Origin: Pedobacter petrophilus
GTDB lineage: Bacteria > Bacteroidota > Bacteroidia > Sphingobacteriales > Sphingobacteriaceae
NCBI RefSeq assembly: GCF_009674725.1
Contig: NZ_WKKH01000033.1
Location: 1-53,455 of the forward strand
Reading direction: 5' to 3'
DNA length: 53,455 nucleotides
Translations under genes and position numbers: made by a program
The notes under the pieces: generated by a model
The model's input: only the letters and a program-made list of their open reading frames with translations
Told to the model about the DNA's origin: nothing
The model's database searches: none
Part shown: positions 1 through 10,300 of the stretch, in pieces
How the letters are laid out: each line of letters opens with the position of its first letter
How positions within the stretch are numbered: the stretch's first letter is position 1

Positions 1-77
1 TGCTGGATCTTTTATGCTGAACAAAATTATATCCTGTCAGCAATTCTCAAAACCTATTTATACAAACTTACGATGAC

Positions 78-2414
78 ATGATGAATTATAAAGGCAAACA
101 GGTAATGCTACAGCAATACAATACGGATGTAGCAATTCCTTTTTTACTCAGCAACAAAAATTATGGCATTTTGTGGGATAATTACTCCATTACAAAAGTT
201 GGCGATGTAAGGGATTTTCAACCGCTTTCCAGCCTCGCCTTATTTTCTAAAGAAGGTGATCAGGGTTGGTTAACGGCAACTTACACTGATCAGAAAAACA
301 GGGCAAAAACCATTCAAAGAGCAGAATCAACTATCAATTATTCCTTTTTGAGTGATATGAAGAATTTTCCGGATAGCTTTAAACTGGCCGATGGAATGGT
401 AAAATGGGAAGGCAAAGTTTCTTCAGGCTTTTCCGGCCTGCACCAGTTTAGCGTAAAGTATGCCGGTTACATTAAAGTATGGATCAACGGGAAGTTGCTG
501 GTAGATAAATGGCGGCAAGCCTGGAATCCGGGTTCGGCGGTTGTAGAAGCCGAAATGCAGAAAGATAAAAAATATGATTTTAAAATAGAGTGGATTCCTG
601 ATGGTAGCGAATCTTACCTGGCAGTGAAATGCCTGGTTCCGGTAGCCAAAGAAGCAACAGATCAATATGCTTTTTCTTCTGAAGCTGGCGATGAAATCAA
701 TTATTATTTTGTGTCTGGTGCTAACGCGGATGAAGTAATTAGCGGCTATAGAACACTAACAGGCAAGGCAGTGTTAATGCCCAAGTGGGCGATGGGTTTT
801 TGGCAAAGCCGGGAAAGGTATAAAACACAGGCAGAACTTTTGGAGGTGGTGAAGGAATACAGGGCACGTAAAATTCCACTGGATAATATTGTGTTAGACT
901 GGCAATATTGGAAACCAGATAGCTGGGGAACACATGAGTTTGATAAGACTCGTTTCCCTGATGCGGATGCCATGATCAAAACCCTGCACAATACCTATCA
1001 TACACGTTTAATGGTATCTGTCTGGCCGAAATTTTATAGCGGCAATGCCAATTATGAGTTAATGAATAAAAACGGTTTTTTATACAAACGCAACATCGCC
1101 GACGGCAGAAAAGACTGGCTGGGTTATCCTTCTACGTTCTACGATGCCTTTAACCCAAAAGCCAGAAGCATGTTTTGGAGCCTGATGAATAAATCGCTTT
1201 ATACGAAAGGCGTAGATGCATGGTGGATGGATGCGACAGAGCCAGATATTCATTCCAATTTGCCTGTAACGGAGCGCAAGCAACTCATGAACCCCACTTT
1301 TTTAGGTTCGGCGACTAAATATTTTAATGCTTTCCCTTTACAAAATTCTAAAGGGGTTTATGAAGGTCAGCGGGAAGCTAACCCGAACGACCGTGTATTT
1401 ATTTTAACACGGTCGGCTTATGGAGGTTTGCAACGTTATGCAGCTGCCACCTGGAGTGGAGATATTGCCTCCAGATGGGAAGATATGAAAGCGCAAATTG
1501 CTGCCGGCATTAACTTTTCTTTATCAGGCTTACCATACTGGACCATGGACATTGGCGGCTTTTCGGTAGAACGCCGCTACGAAAAACCAAATGCCGCTAA
1601 TCTTGCAGAATGGCGTGAATTAAATACCCGCTGGTACCAGTTTGGTGCTTTTGTGCCCCTATTCCGATCACACGGTCAGTTCCCTTTCCGCGAAATGTAC
1701 AATATTGCCCCTTCCGGGCACCCCGCATATAGCAGCATGTTATATTACAATAAACTGCGCTATCGTTTAATGCCTTACATTTATTCACTTGCCGGAAATG
1801 CCTATCAAAAAGATCACACCATTATGCGTGGTCTGATCATGGATTTCGCGTCAGATCCAAAGGTGAATGATATCAGAGATCAATATCTTTTCGGTCCTTC
1901 ATTAATGATTAATCCGGTTTACCAGTATGGCGCCACCAGTAGAAAAGTTTATTTGCCTGGACAAAATGGCTGGTACGATTTATATAGCGGCGCTTACCTT
2001 AAAGGTGGGCAAACCATTACTGCCAAAGCACCTTACAGTCAGATGCCGGTTTACGTAAAAGCGGGTGCTATTATTCCTTACGGACCAGAAATTCTATATA
2101 CGGCAGAGAAACCTGCCGATCCCATTACGCTCTACGTTTATACCGGCCAGGATGCGGCATTTACCCTTTATGAGGATGATGGCTTAAGTTATGGCTATGA
2201 AAAAGGTGCCTTTACAACCATCGATTTAAAACACAGTGAAAGCGGGAAAACACTGACGATTGCAGATCGGAAGGGCAGTTTTCAGGGCATGTTGCAAAAC
2301 AGAACTTTTAACATTATCCGCATTACCCCTAACAAAGCAAAGCCGTTGGATTTTAATCAGACACCAGAAAAAACACTTCGTTATAACGGTAAACAAATGA
2401 TGGCTAAATTTTAA
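78..2414 (+). CDS. GH31 alpha-xylosidase-like glycosidase with PA14 insert, N-terminally incomplete
   Basis: This is a retaining alpha-glycosidase of family GH31, probably an alpha-xylosidase removing xylose from xyloglucan oligosaccharides. The catalytic barrel shows the nucleophile motif WWMDATEPD (Asp385) and the acid/base motif TWSGDI (Asp462). Residues about 95-185 look like a PA14 domain, as in Bacteroides xyloglucan-locus GH31 enzymes. The reading begins at MMNYKGK, which in relatives lies inside the N-terminal beta-sandwich, so signal peptide and roughly 150-200 residues are missing. The same frame has a TGA at 18-20, so either the 5' part is frameshifted or degraded, or this is a remnant. 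It is followed after 2 bases by the GH51-like gene. Family call is firm; substrate is inferred from neighbours. Confidence 0.85.
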   Translation: MMNYKGKQVMLQQYNTDVAIPFLLSNKNYGILWDNYSITKVGDVRDFQPLSSLALFSKEGDQGWLTATYTDQKNRAKTIQRAESTINYSFLSDMKNFPDSFKLADGMVKWEGKVSSGFSGLHQFSVKYAGYIKVWINGKLLVDKWRQAWNPGSAVVEAEMQKDKKYDFKIEWIPDGSESYLAVKCLVPVAKEATDQYAFSSEAGDEINYYFVSGANADEVISGYRTLTGKAVLMPKWAMGFWQSRERYKTQAELLEVVKEYRARKIPLDNIVLDWQYWKPDSWGTHEFDKTRFPDADAMIKTLHNTYHTRLMVSVWPKFYSGNANYELMNKNGFLYKRNIADGRKDWLGYPSTFYDAFNPKARSMFWSLMNKSLYTKGVDAWWMDATEPDIHSNLPVTERKQLMNPTFLGSATKYFNAFPLQNSKGVYEGQREANPNDRVFILTRSAYGGLQRYAAATWSGDIASRWEDMKAQIAAGINFSLSGLPYWTMDIGGFSVERRYEKPNAANLAEWRELNTRWYQFGAFVPLFRSHGQFPFREMYNIAPSGHPAYSSMLYYNKLRYRLMPYIYSLAGNAYQKDHTIMRGLIMDFASDPKVNDIRDQYLFGPSLMINPVYQYGATSRKVYLPGQNGWYDLYSGAYLKGGQTITAKAPYSQMPVYVKAGAIIPYGPEILYTAEKPADPITLYVYTGQDAAFTLYEDDGLSYGYEKGAFTTIDLKHSESGKTLTIADRKGSFQGMLQNRTFNIIRITPNKAKPLDFNQTPEKTLRYNGKQMMAKF

Positions 2415-2416
2415 AT

Positions 2417-4069
2417 ATGCAGCGGCTAATTGTTACCTGGATGTTATTGCTGCTTTGCCCTAACTTTATTTTTGCGCAAAATCCGCAGGGCTTTTTCTTG
2501 AATAAAAGCAACCGGAAAAAGGTTGAAAGGCCACCTTTTACTAAACATCAGTTACCAGATCTTCCGGTTTCAGTTTCCATCAATATCGATTACCAGTCTA
2601 CAGATGGTCGGGTTTCTAACTATTTGTACGGCAATAATGCCAACCCCTATATGAGCCGGATTATTGATCAACCGGCATTGATGGCGCACCTTAAAAAGCT
2701 TTCACCGAACATTATTCGCTTTCCTGGCGGGAACCTGAGCAATGTTTATTTCTGGAACACCGGAAAAAATAAACCTCCGGCAGATGTGCCTAAAGTTATC
2801 CTTTACGGTGATGAGCGGCCCGCTAAACCAGAAAAACTCTGGTATGGAATTACTGATAACGACTATAGCCTTTCGCTGGAAAACTATTATCAGCTGCTCG
2901 AAAAAACAAACAGTACAGGCATTATCTGTGTAAACTATAGCTATGCCCGTTATGGCACGGGAGAAAACCCGGTACAAAATGCAGCCCATCTGGCGGCCAA
3001 CTGGGTGCGCTTTGATCGGGGAAGAACCAGGTTCTGGGAAATTGGCAACGAAAATTATGGCACCTGGCAGGCAGGTTATAAAATAGATACCAATACCAAT
3101 CAAGACCACCAGCCGGCATTAATCTCCGGCAAACTTTATGGTGAGCATTTCAAGATTTTTGCCGATTCGATGAAGGCTGCAGCCAAAGAAATTAAATCAG
3201 AGATTTTCATTGGAGCCGTGATGATTGAAACGGCCAAAAATAAATCATGGGAAGGCGGAATCATCAAAAACTGGAATGACGGGCTGTTAAAAGTTGCGGG
3301 TGCTGACATCGATTATCAGGTGCTTCATAATTATTACACCCCTTACGATCAAAATTCTACTCCGGAAATCATTCTGAATTCAGCGGAAAAAGAATCTGCA
3401 AAAATGGTTAACTACATGAAGGAAGTTGCCAACAAATACCAGTTGCCCGAAAAGCCGGTTGCCTTAACCGAATGGAATATTTTCGCCGTTGGCAGCAAAC
3501 AATCCTGTTCTTTTATCAATGGAATGCACGCTACAATCGTTTTAGGAGAACTGGCAAAGCTTAAGTTTGGAATGGCCAGTCGCTGGAACCTGGCCAATGG
3601 TTATTCAGACGGAAATGACCACGGCATGTTTAGCAAAGGCGACGAACCTGGTGTGCCACTATGGAACCCGCGGCCGGTTTACTACTACATGTATTATTTT
3701 CAACGTTTTTTTGGAGATGAGTTGCTAAAAACCAACCCGATAAGCCAAACTGGCATTTTATGTTATGCCTCGAAATTTGAAAGTGATGCTGTTGGAACCA
3801 TAATTGTAAATAAAAGTCATAAGGTGCAAATCGTCGAACTCGCTATTGATCATTTCAAAGCAAACAAAACCTATTATTTATATACTTTAACAGGCGGGAA
3901 CGATAATGGCGCATTTTCTCAAAAAGTATTTGTTAATGGAAAAACCACCAGTTATTCTGCCGGCGGACCTACTAATCCTGATAAAATAAAAGCCCTTTCT
4001 GGCAGCACGAATAATAAAATCAAGTTCGAATCTGCACCATATTCTGTTCAATATCTTTTAATTGAATAA
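2417..4069 (+). CDS. GH51-like alpha-L-arabinofuranosidase, secreted
   Basis: A 550-residue clan GH-A retaining glycosidase, most like alpha-L-arabinofuranosidases (GH51-type). A signal peptide ends near residue 21 (IFAQ). The acid/base Glu is in WEIGNENYG (Glu212) and the nucleophile Glu in ALTEWNIF (Glu352). The conserved FPGGN motif sits at the start of the barrel, and a C-terminal beta-sandwich follows from about residue 440. It probably removes arabinose side chains from xyloglucan or arabinoxylan in the periplasm. The 2-bp spacing to the GH31 gene and 25-bp spacing to the GH2 gene indicate one operon. Exact family number is less certain than the clan, because GH51 and neighbouring GH-A families share this layout. 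Confidence 0.8.
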   Translation: MQRLIVTWMLLLLCPNFIFAQNPQGFFLNKSNRKKVERPPFTKHQLPDLPVSVSINIDYQSTDGRVSNYLYGNNANPYMSRIIDQPALMAHLKKLSPNIIRFPGGNLSNVYFWNTGKNKPPADVPKVILYGDERPAKPEKLWYGITDNDYSLSLENYYQLLEKTNSTGIICVNYSYARYGTGENPVQNAAHLAANWVRFDRGRTRFWEIGNENYGTWQAGYKIDTNTNQDHQPALISGKLYGEHFKIFADSMKAAAKEIKSEIFIGAVMIETAKNKSWEGGIIKNWNDGLLKVAGADIDYQVLHNYYTPYDQNSTPEIILNSAEKESAKMVNYMKEVANKYQLPEKPVALTEWNIFAVGSKQSCSFINGMHATIVLGELAKLKFGMASRWNLANGYSDGNDHGMFSKGDEPGVPLWNPRPVYYYMYYFQRFFGDELLKTNPISQTGILCYASKFESDAVGTIIVNKSHKVQIVELAIDHFKANKTYYLYTLTGGNDNGAFSQKVFVNGKTTSYSAGGPTNPDKIKALSGSTNNKIKFESAPYSVQYLLIE

Positions 4070-4094
4070 TTCATTCCATTAAACCATCCCAATC

Positions 4095-6935
4095 ATGAAA
4101 ATATTTTTCCGCCTTTTACTCATCATCGTTTGCTTTTCAAATCTCGTTCAGGCACAAACCGGAGCGGAGATAGGGCGTGAACACCTGTTGATTGATACTG
4201 GCTGGCGTTTTGCGCTGGGCCATCCGTTTGATACGCAGAAAGACTTTCAAAACGGAACCGGTTATTTTTCTTATCTGGCCAAAACCGGCTATGGAGATGG
4301 CGCCGCAGCAGCCAGTTTTGACGACCGCAGCTGGAGAAAGCTCAATCTCCCTCACGATTGGGCAGTTGAACAACCTTTTAACGAAAAAGCCAGTTTCAGT
4401 CATGGTTTTAAAGCCATTGGCCGCAATTTTCCCGATGCAAGCGTGGGCTGGTACCGCAAATCAGTTTTTATCCCGAAAGGGGATCTGGGCAGAAAAATGA
4501 GTATTGCTTTCGATGGCGTTTTCAGAAATTCGATAGTTTGGGTAAACGGCCATTATCTGGGGAACGAACCAGGTGGCTACCTGGGTTTTGAGTATGACAT
4601 TACCGATTACCTGAATTATGGCGGCGAAAATGTAATTGCTGTAAGGGTAGATGTAACGATGGAAGAAGGCTGGTTTTACGAAGGCGCCGGCATTTATCGC
4701 CATGTATGGCTCAACAAAAATAATCCACTCCATGTGGTGCCAAACGGAACATTTGTACAAAGCAAGGTAAACGGCGAAAATGCATCGATCGCTGCAAGTG
4801 TTACTTTAAAAAATGATGCGCTAACCATTGGGGAATTCAACATTACACAGGAAATTGTAGATGCCGGGGGCAAAGTTGTTGCTTCAGCCGGGATAGACCG
4901 CCTCAGTTTGAAGGCCCTGCAGGAGCAGGAATTCTCTACCAATATTACCCTCAACAACCCCAAGCTTTGGGATCTGGAGCATCCATACCTCTATCAACTC
5001 ATTACCAAAATAAACACCCGAGGCCAAATTGTAGACACTTATAAAACGTCTTTCGGCATCAGAACCATCCATTTTGATGCAAACAAAGGCTTCTTTTTAA
5101 ATGGAAAACGCGTGCAGATTAAAGGCACCAATAACCATCAGGATCATGCCGGGCTTGGCGTGGCCCTGCCAGATGAACTTCAGTATTTTAGAATCAGTAA
5201 ATTAAAAGAGCTGGGCAGCAATGCATATCGCTGTTCGCACAATCCGCCAACAGTAGAACTGCTCGAAGCCTGCGACCGTTTGGGTATGCTTGTGATTGAT
5301 GAAAACCGATTGATGGGCATTAATGATCAACATTTAAACGATATGAAAAGGCTCATCATTCGCGACCGGAACCATCCCAGCATCATCAGCTGGTCTATTT
5401 GTAACGAAGAATGGAACATTGAAGGCAACATTACCGGAGCAAGAATTGCCACCACCATGCAGGCTTATGTGAAAACAATTGATAGCAGCAGGGCCGTAAC
5501 CGCAGCAATTAGCGGTGGAATTGGCAATGGCATTTCTACTGTGATAGATCTTTTAGGATATAACTATGTGGCCACTAAAAACACAGATAAACAGCATCAG
5601 AAATTCCCTGCACAATTAAGTTGGGGAACAGAAGAAGGTTCTACAGTGGCCAGCAGGGGTTTGTATGTAGACAACAGACCGAAAAATGAACTCGCAGCTT
5701 ATGATGTTAAACAGAATGATAACTTTTTGAGTCTGGAAGATGGCTGGAAACATTATGCTGCCCGCCCGTACCTGGCGGGAATGTTCATCTGGACAGGCTT
5801 TGATTATCGTGGTGAACCTACGCCTTTTGGATGGCCATCGGTACTTTCTTATTTTGGCATGTTAGATTTATGCGGTTTTCCGAAAGATAGTGCCTGGTAT
5901 TTAAAATCCTGGTGGACGGAGCAACCTACCGTACATATTTTGCCGCACTGGAACTGGCCCGGCGAAGAAAACCAGGCTAAAGATGTTTGGGTTTACAGCA
6001 ATTGTGAGGAAATTGAGTTGTTTCTGAATAAGCGCAGCCTGGGTAAAAAGCGTATGGAAACAAACGGGCATTTAAGCTGGACGGTTAAGTATACGCCCGG
6101 CGTTTTGGAAGCTGTTGGATTTAAGAACGGAAAGAAAGTTCAAAGCGATACAGTGAAAACCACCGGCAAACCGACACAGGTTTCGGTAATACAAGAAAAA
6201 ATAGCAATAGAAAATCCAAATATCGCCATCCTCCGCTTAGCGGTTAAAGATGCTTCGGGCAACCGGATACCTGATGCCGTTAACGAAATAAACTTCGAAG
6301 TTAATGGCCCGGCTAAAATTATAGCCGTTGGAAATGGTAATCCAACCTCATTAGAAGCTGATCAGTTTATAGAGGAAATTGCAGTCATCAAAATTAACAA
6401 CCTGCAAGAAAAGGCCATATCCGGAATAAATGACCTTAATGAAATTACTAAAAGTACACAAGACTGGCAGGCAGCTTTTTCGCAAGACCGTACACAGGAT
6501 TTTGGAAAAAAAGTAAAAGCAATCGCCTATCAGGGAGATTTTGATCTGGCCGAGTGGAATGATCAAACGAAAATTACATTTTTCTACAAGAGTTTGGGGA
6601 AAGAACAATCTATTTACATCAACGGGAAGAAGATTGCGTCGGCAATTTCGGCTGCAGAAAAGGGAAATAGTTTTGTTCTCGATCGTTCGGTGCTTAAGGC
6701 CGGTAAAAATAACATTACCTTTCTGGCCACTCCGTTATTAAAAGTAAACAGCTGGGATGTGGTTAACGCAGATCCTGGTGCTTTTCAACTCCTCACGCCC
6801 CCGGCAAAGTGGAAGCGAAAACTCTTCAGTGGTTTGGCGCAGGTAATTGTACAGAAAACGGCAGGCAAAGGCGAAGTATCTATAAAGGCTACCGGAGATG
6901 GATTAAAGCCGGCATTCTTTAAAATAAAGCTTTAG
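4095..6935 (+). CDS. GH2 beta-galactosidase, secreted
   Basis: A 946-residue GH2 enzyme with a signal peptide (cleavage near residue 20, VQAQ). The sugar-binding and immunoglobulin-like domains occupy about residues 30-330, followed by the barrel. The acid/base Glu is in WSICNEEW (Glu438) and the nucleophile Glu in FDYRGEPTP (Glu574). A DUF4982-like and further beta-sandwich region follows from about residue 640. This architecture is typical of Bacteroidota beta-galactosidases of polysaccharide utilisation loci. Next to an alpha-xylosidase and arabinofuranosidase it probably trims galactose from xyloglucan side chains in the periplasm. Last gene of the first hydrolase operon; substrate is an inference. 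Confidence 0.88.
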   Translation: MKIFFRLLLIIVCFSNLVQAQTGAEIGREHLLIDTGWRFALGHPFDTQKDFQNGTGYFSYLAKTGYGDGAAAASFDDRSWRKLNLPHDWAVEQPFNEKASFSHGFKAIGRNFPDASVGWYRKSVFIPKGDLGRKMSIAFDGVFRNSIVWVNGHYLGNEPGGYLGFEYDITDYLNYGGENVIAVRVDVTMEEGWFYEGAGIYRHVWLNKNNPLHVVPNGTFVQSKVNGENASIAASVTLKNDALTIGEFNITQEIVDAGGKVVASAGIDRLSLKALQEQEFSTNITLNNPKLWDLEHPYLYQLITKINTRGQIVDTYKTSFGIRTIHFDANKGFFLNGKRVQIKGTNNHQDHAGLGVALPDELQYFRISKLKELGSNAYRCSHNPPTVELLEACDRLGMLVIDENRLMGINDQHLNDMKRLIIRDRNHPSIISWSICNEEWNIEGNITGARIATTMQAYVKTIDSSRAVTAAISGGIGNGISTVIDLLGYNYVATKNTDKQHQKFPAQLSWGTEEGSTVASRGLYVDNRPKNELAAYDVKQNDNFLSLEDGWKHYAARPYLAGMFIWTGFDYRGEPTPFGWPSVLSYFGMLDLCGFPKDSAWYLKSWWTEQPTVHILPHWNWPGEENQAKDVWVYSNCEEIELFLNKRSLGKKRMETNGHLSWTVKYTPGVLEAVGFKNGKKVQSDTVKTTGKPTQVSVIQEKIAIENPNIAILRLAVKDASGNRIPDAVNEINFEVNGPAKIIAVGNGNPTSLEADQFIEEIAVIKINNLQEKAISGINDLNEITKSTQDWQAAFSQDRTQDFGKKVKAIAYQGDFDLAEWNDQTKITFFYKSLGKEQSIYINGKKIASAISAAEKGNSFVLDRSVLKAGKNNITFLATPLLKVNSWDVVNADPGAFQLLTPPAKWKRKLFSGLAQVIVQKTAGKGEVSIKATGDGLKPAFFKIKL

Positions 6936-6985
6936 CTTATCGTATTTAGGAAAGTGTAAATGGCTTTAATGCGGAAGCAAGGCCA

Positions 6986-7094
6986 GTTTGCAATCGTTTA
7001 TAATGAGTGTAGAATATTGCGCGATGCTATCGCACTTTACATCGTCACAGACGAAGAGAAATTCCGCACCCGTTCGGAAACGAGCGTGAGCCGA
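6986..7094. repeat. Hairpin-string intergenic repeat, copy A
   Basis: About 105 bp related to copies B-F. It contains short perfect palindromes separated by 3-nt loops: GCGAT-gct-ATCGC at 7021-7033 and TCGTC-aca-GACGA at 7042-7054. A CGTT/AACG arm pair lies at 7071-7082, then the shared end GAGCGTGAGCC. Similar short inverted repeats in the same order are seen in the other copies. Confidence 0.75.
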
Positions 7095-7107
7095 GTTTTT
7101 ATAAACC

Positions 7108-7213
7108 AGTTTGCGCTCGTTTATAACGAGTGCATTATATCATTGCGATTCTATCGCACCTTCCATCGTCACAGACGACGAGATATTTGGCGCTCGTTCG
7201 GAGATAATACCTG
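7108..7213. repeat. Hairpin-string intergenic repeat, copy B
   Basis: Best-preserved copy, directly following copy A in the same orientation. There is a 9-bp arm pair around GCTCGTT-TAT-AACGAG at 7113-7133 (one G-T pair). TGCGAT-tct-ATCGCA lies at 7144-7158 and TCGTC-aca-GACGA at 7066+100 (7166-7178). Three consecutive stems within 70 bases are far more than chance would give. Confidence 0.75.
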
Positions 7214-7399
7214 TGGTATTTTCAGCAAAAAAGTATAACATTGATTTTTATCGTTTTATACTGATAATGATGGCTTTAGTGGTTTTTTACCAATCTATAA
7301 GTCTTTTTTAAACAAGGTTAAGTTAAAATACTATTACAAATGTTTCTATTAAGCGTGGTATTTTTGAGTAAATAAACTACTAACCCAAATATAAACATT

Positions 7400-10300
7400 A
7401 TGTATAAAACGTTACGAGCAACTATGCTGTGTGTCGTATTTCTGGCTTCGCTATTTCCGGCGCTTGCACAGAACACTGCTACCAGGCAAATTTCAGGAAC
7501 TGTTTCAGATGAGAAGGGGACTACACTGCCCGGAGCAGTGGTCTCAGTTAAAGACGCAAGAACAGCAGTTTCTACTTCATCAGATGGGAAATATGTTATT
7601 TCCGTTCCGACGGGTTCAGCCACCACACTGGTTTTCTCCTTCATCGGCCTTACCAAACAAGAGGTAGTAGTTGGAGATAGAAGCACCATCAACATTGTAC
7701 TTAAATCGGCCACAACAGACTTATCAGATGTGGTGGTAATTGGATACGGAAGCCAGAAAAGGGGCGATGTTAACGGTGCCATTTCATCAGTTAAAGCTGC
7801 AGATATTGCCAATGTTCCTCAGGTTAGTATCGATCAGATGCTTCAGGGTAAAGCTTCCGGGGTAACCATTACCCAAAACTCTGGTGCGCCGGGAAGTTCA
7901 ACTTCTGTTCGTGTACGCGGGGTAACTTCACTCAGTTTATCTAATGAGCCTTTATATGTAATTGACGGGGTACCGATTTCTGGTGATGCGACCAATCAGG
8001 CCACAAGTGGCAGAACAGTGGGTTTATCGCCAAACAATGGTGAATCTGCTGTGAGTCCGCTTTCTGCCATCAACCCAAGTGATATCGAATCAATCGACGT
8101 ATTAAAAGATGCATCTGCAACCGCCATTTACGGAAGCCGGGCATCAAACGGGGTAATCATCATCACCACCAAACGTGGTAAAAATGGCTCTGCCAGAGTT
8201 ACTTATGATGGCTATGGCGCCATTTCTCAACAAGGTAAGTTCCTTGATGTAATGAATCTTCAGCAATATGCTGTATTGCAAAATGCACTGGCAGATGTAA
8301 CCGGCGTTCAACGGAGGGCAGAATTTGCCACTCCTGCTTTACTGGGAGAAGGTACAGACTGGCAGGATGAAATTTTCCGCAATGCAGCCATGCAAAATCA
8401 TCAGTTAGGCATTTCAGGCGGTAAAGATGGTTTAGATTATTATATTTCGGGTGGTTACCTTAAACAAGATGGTACCATTCTAGGGAGCAACTATAAAAGG
8501 TACACTTTCCGTTCCAATATCAACAGCCAGGTAAAACCGTGGTTAAAAGTGGGTTTATCAGTATTTGGTAGTCGCTCAAACGAAAACCAGGGTTTATCTA
8601 ATAATACAGGTGTGGTTTACAATGCACTTTTGAGTGCTCCTGATCAGGCGGTGAGAAACCCTGACGGCTCTTTCGCTGGTCCGATTCCAAATTCAAACCA
8701 GCAAGGCGGTCAAATTAATCCGGTTGCCCAATCGCTGGATATTACCAATGTATTAAACAGAAGCAACCTGAATGGTGCATTTTATGGCGAGATTAAATTT
8801 TCTAAAGACCTTACCTTAAGGTCAGAAGTAAATGGCGATTTCAATTATTCTGCAGCCAGAGTATTTACGCCAACTTACCAATACGGAATTTTCGGAAACC
8901 AAACGGCCAGATTACAGGAGTACAATTCCAACACCACTTATTGGGGCTGGAAAGAGTATTTAACTTACGCACACACTTTTGGCAAACATAACCTTACGGC
9001 ATTGCTGGGCTATGAAGTAAATGAATCAGCATGGGGTGGCACAGATGCTTCCATTCAAAAGTTTCTAAGTAATGATTTACAAACATTAGGTCTGGGAGAT
9101 CTTAAAACGGCTATTATTGGCGAGTATAAAGACAGCCAGGCTTTAGAATCATATTTTGCCCGTGGCATTTACACTTACAATAATAAATACAGCTTAACGG
9201 CAACCATTCGGTCAGATCGTTCTTCTAAATTTGTAGAAGGTAAACAAACCGGTTATTTCCCGGCATTTGCGGTTTCATGGCGCCTTTCGGATGAGTCTTT
9301 TATGGCTGGTTTTAAAGATATTGCAGATAACATCAAATTCAGGTTGGGTTATGGAGAAGTTGGCAATCAAAACCTTCCGAATTATCAATATGGATCTGCG
9401 TTAACACCTGTTGTTACCGGCTTGGGTACTGGTTTTGGAGTAGATAAAGTAGCTAACCCGAATTTAACCTGGGAAAGTGCAATACAAACCAATGCAGGGA
9501 TCGATTTTAGTTTAGCTAAAGGCAGAATTGATGCATCATTTGATTATTTCGATAAAACATCTAAAGATTTCCTTTTCCAAAAACCCCTTCCGGCTTATCT
9601 GGTTGGGCAAACGGCAGCCTATTCGGGTACAGGGGTAATTAGCCCGCCTTACATTAACGGTGGTAAAGTAAGCAACAAAGGCTTCGATTTTACCTTGAAT
9701 ACAAAAAACTTAACGGGTAATTTCAAATGGAACACTACCCTGATCTTATCAAAATACACCAATAAAGTATTGTCTCTGGCAGATGGCGTGCCTTTCATCG
9801 ATGGAAAGATTAACGTAAGCTTCTTACAGATGACTGTAACCAGAACACAGGTAGTTGGATCTATAGGAGAGTTTTATGGCTATAGAGTGAAAGATATTTT
9901 CCGCACCGACCAGCAGTTGAGAAACGCACCTGTTCAGTTTGCCAGACCAATTTCAAACAATAGCGCAGGTACCTGGTTAGGCGATATCCAATATGAAGAC
10001 ATTAACGGAGATGGTAAAATTGATGAGCTGGATCAAACTTCATTGGGTAATCCAAATCCAAAATTCACCTACGGTATCACCAACAATTTCTCGTTTAAAT
10101 CTTTCGATTTATCTGTCTTTTTAAACGGTTCTTATGGTGCCAAAATCTATAACGCCTTAAATTATCAGCTTCAGGGCCTTTCTGGTCAATACCAGAATCA
10201 GCTGGCTTCTGCTATTGATTTCTGGACGCCAGGCAATCCGGGTGCTAACGTTCCTGCTCCAAGAGGCGGAGATAATCCGAACCTTAAAAGCTCAGATCGT

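Larger units (their letters stand above)
6936..7399. other. Intergenic region with two hairpin-string repeats and the presumed susC promoter
   Basis: This 464-bp gap between the GH2 gene and susC has no convincing gene. It contains two tandem copies of the hairpin-string repeat (listed separately) and then an AT-rich leader ahead of susC. I did not find a perfect Bacteroidota promoter (TTTG with TAnnTTTG), so the susC start site is not assigned. Confidence 0.6.

Noticed and set aside
6986..7213. CRISPR array
   Set aside because: Only two adjacent units, about 105 bp long and imperfect, without regular unique spacers or cas genes.
6960..7238. Small proteins encoded in the region before susC
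   Set aside because: The frames run through the hairpin repeats, and the similar peptides recur wherever the repeats recur, so they reflect the DNA repeat.
7318..7812. Minus-strand 164-codon ORF opposite the susC start
   Set aside because: It is antisense to the conserved N-terminus of SusC and has no recognisable protein features.
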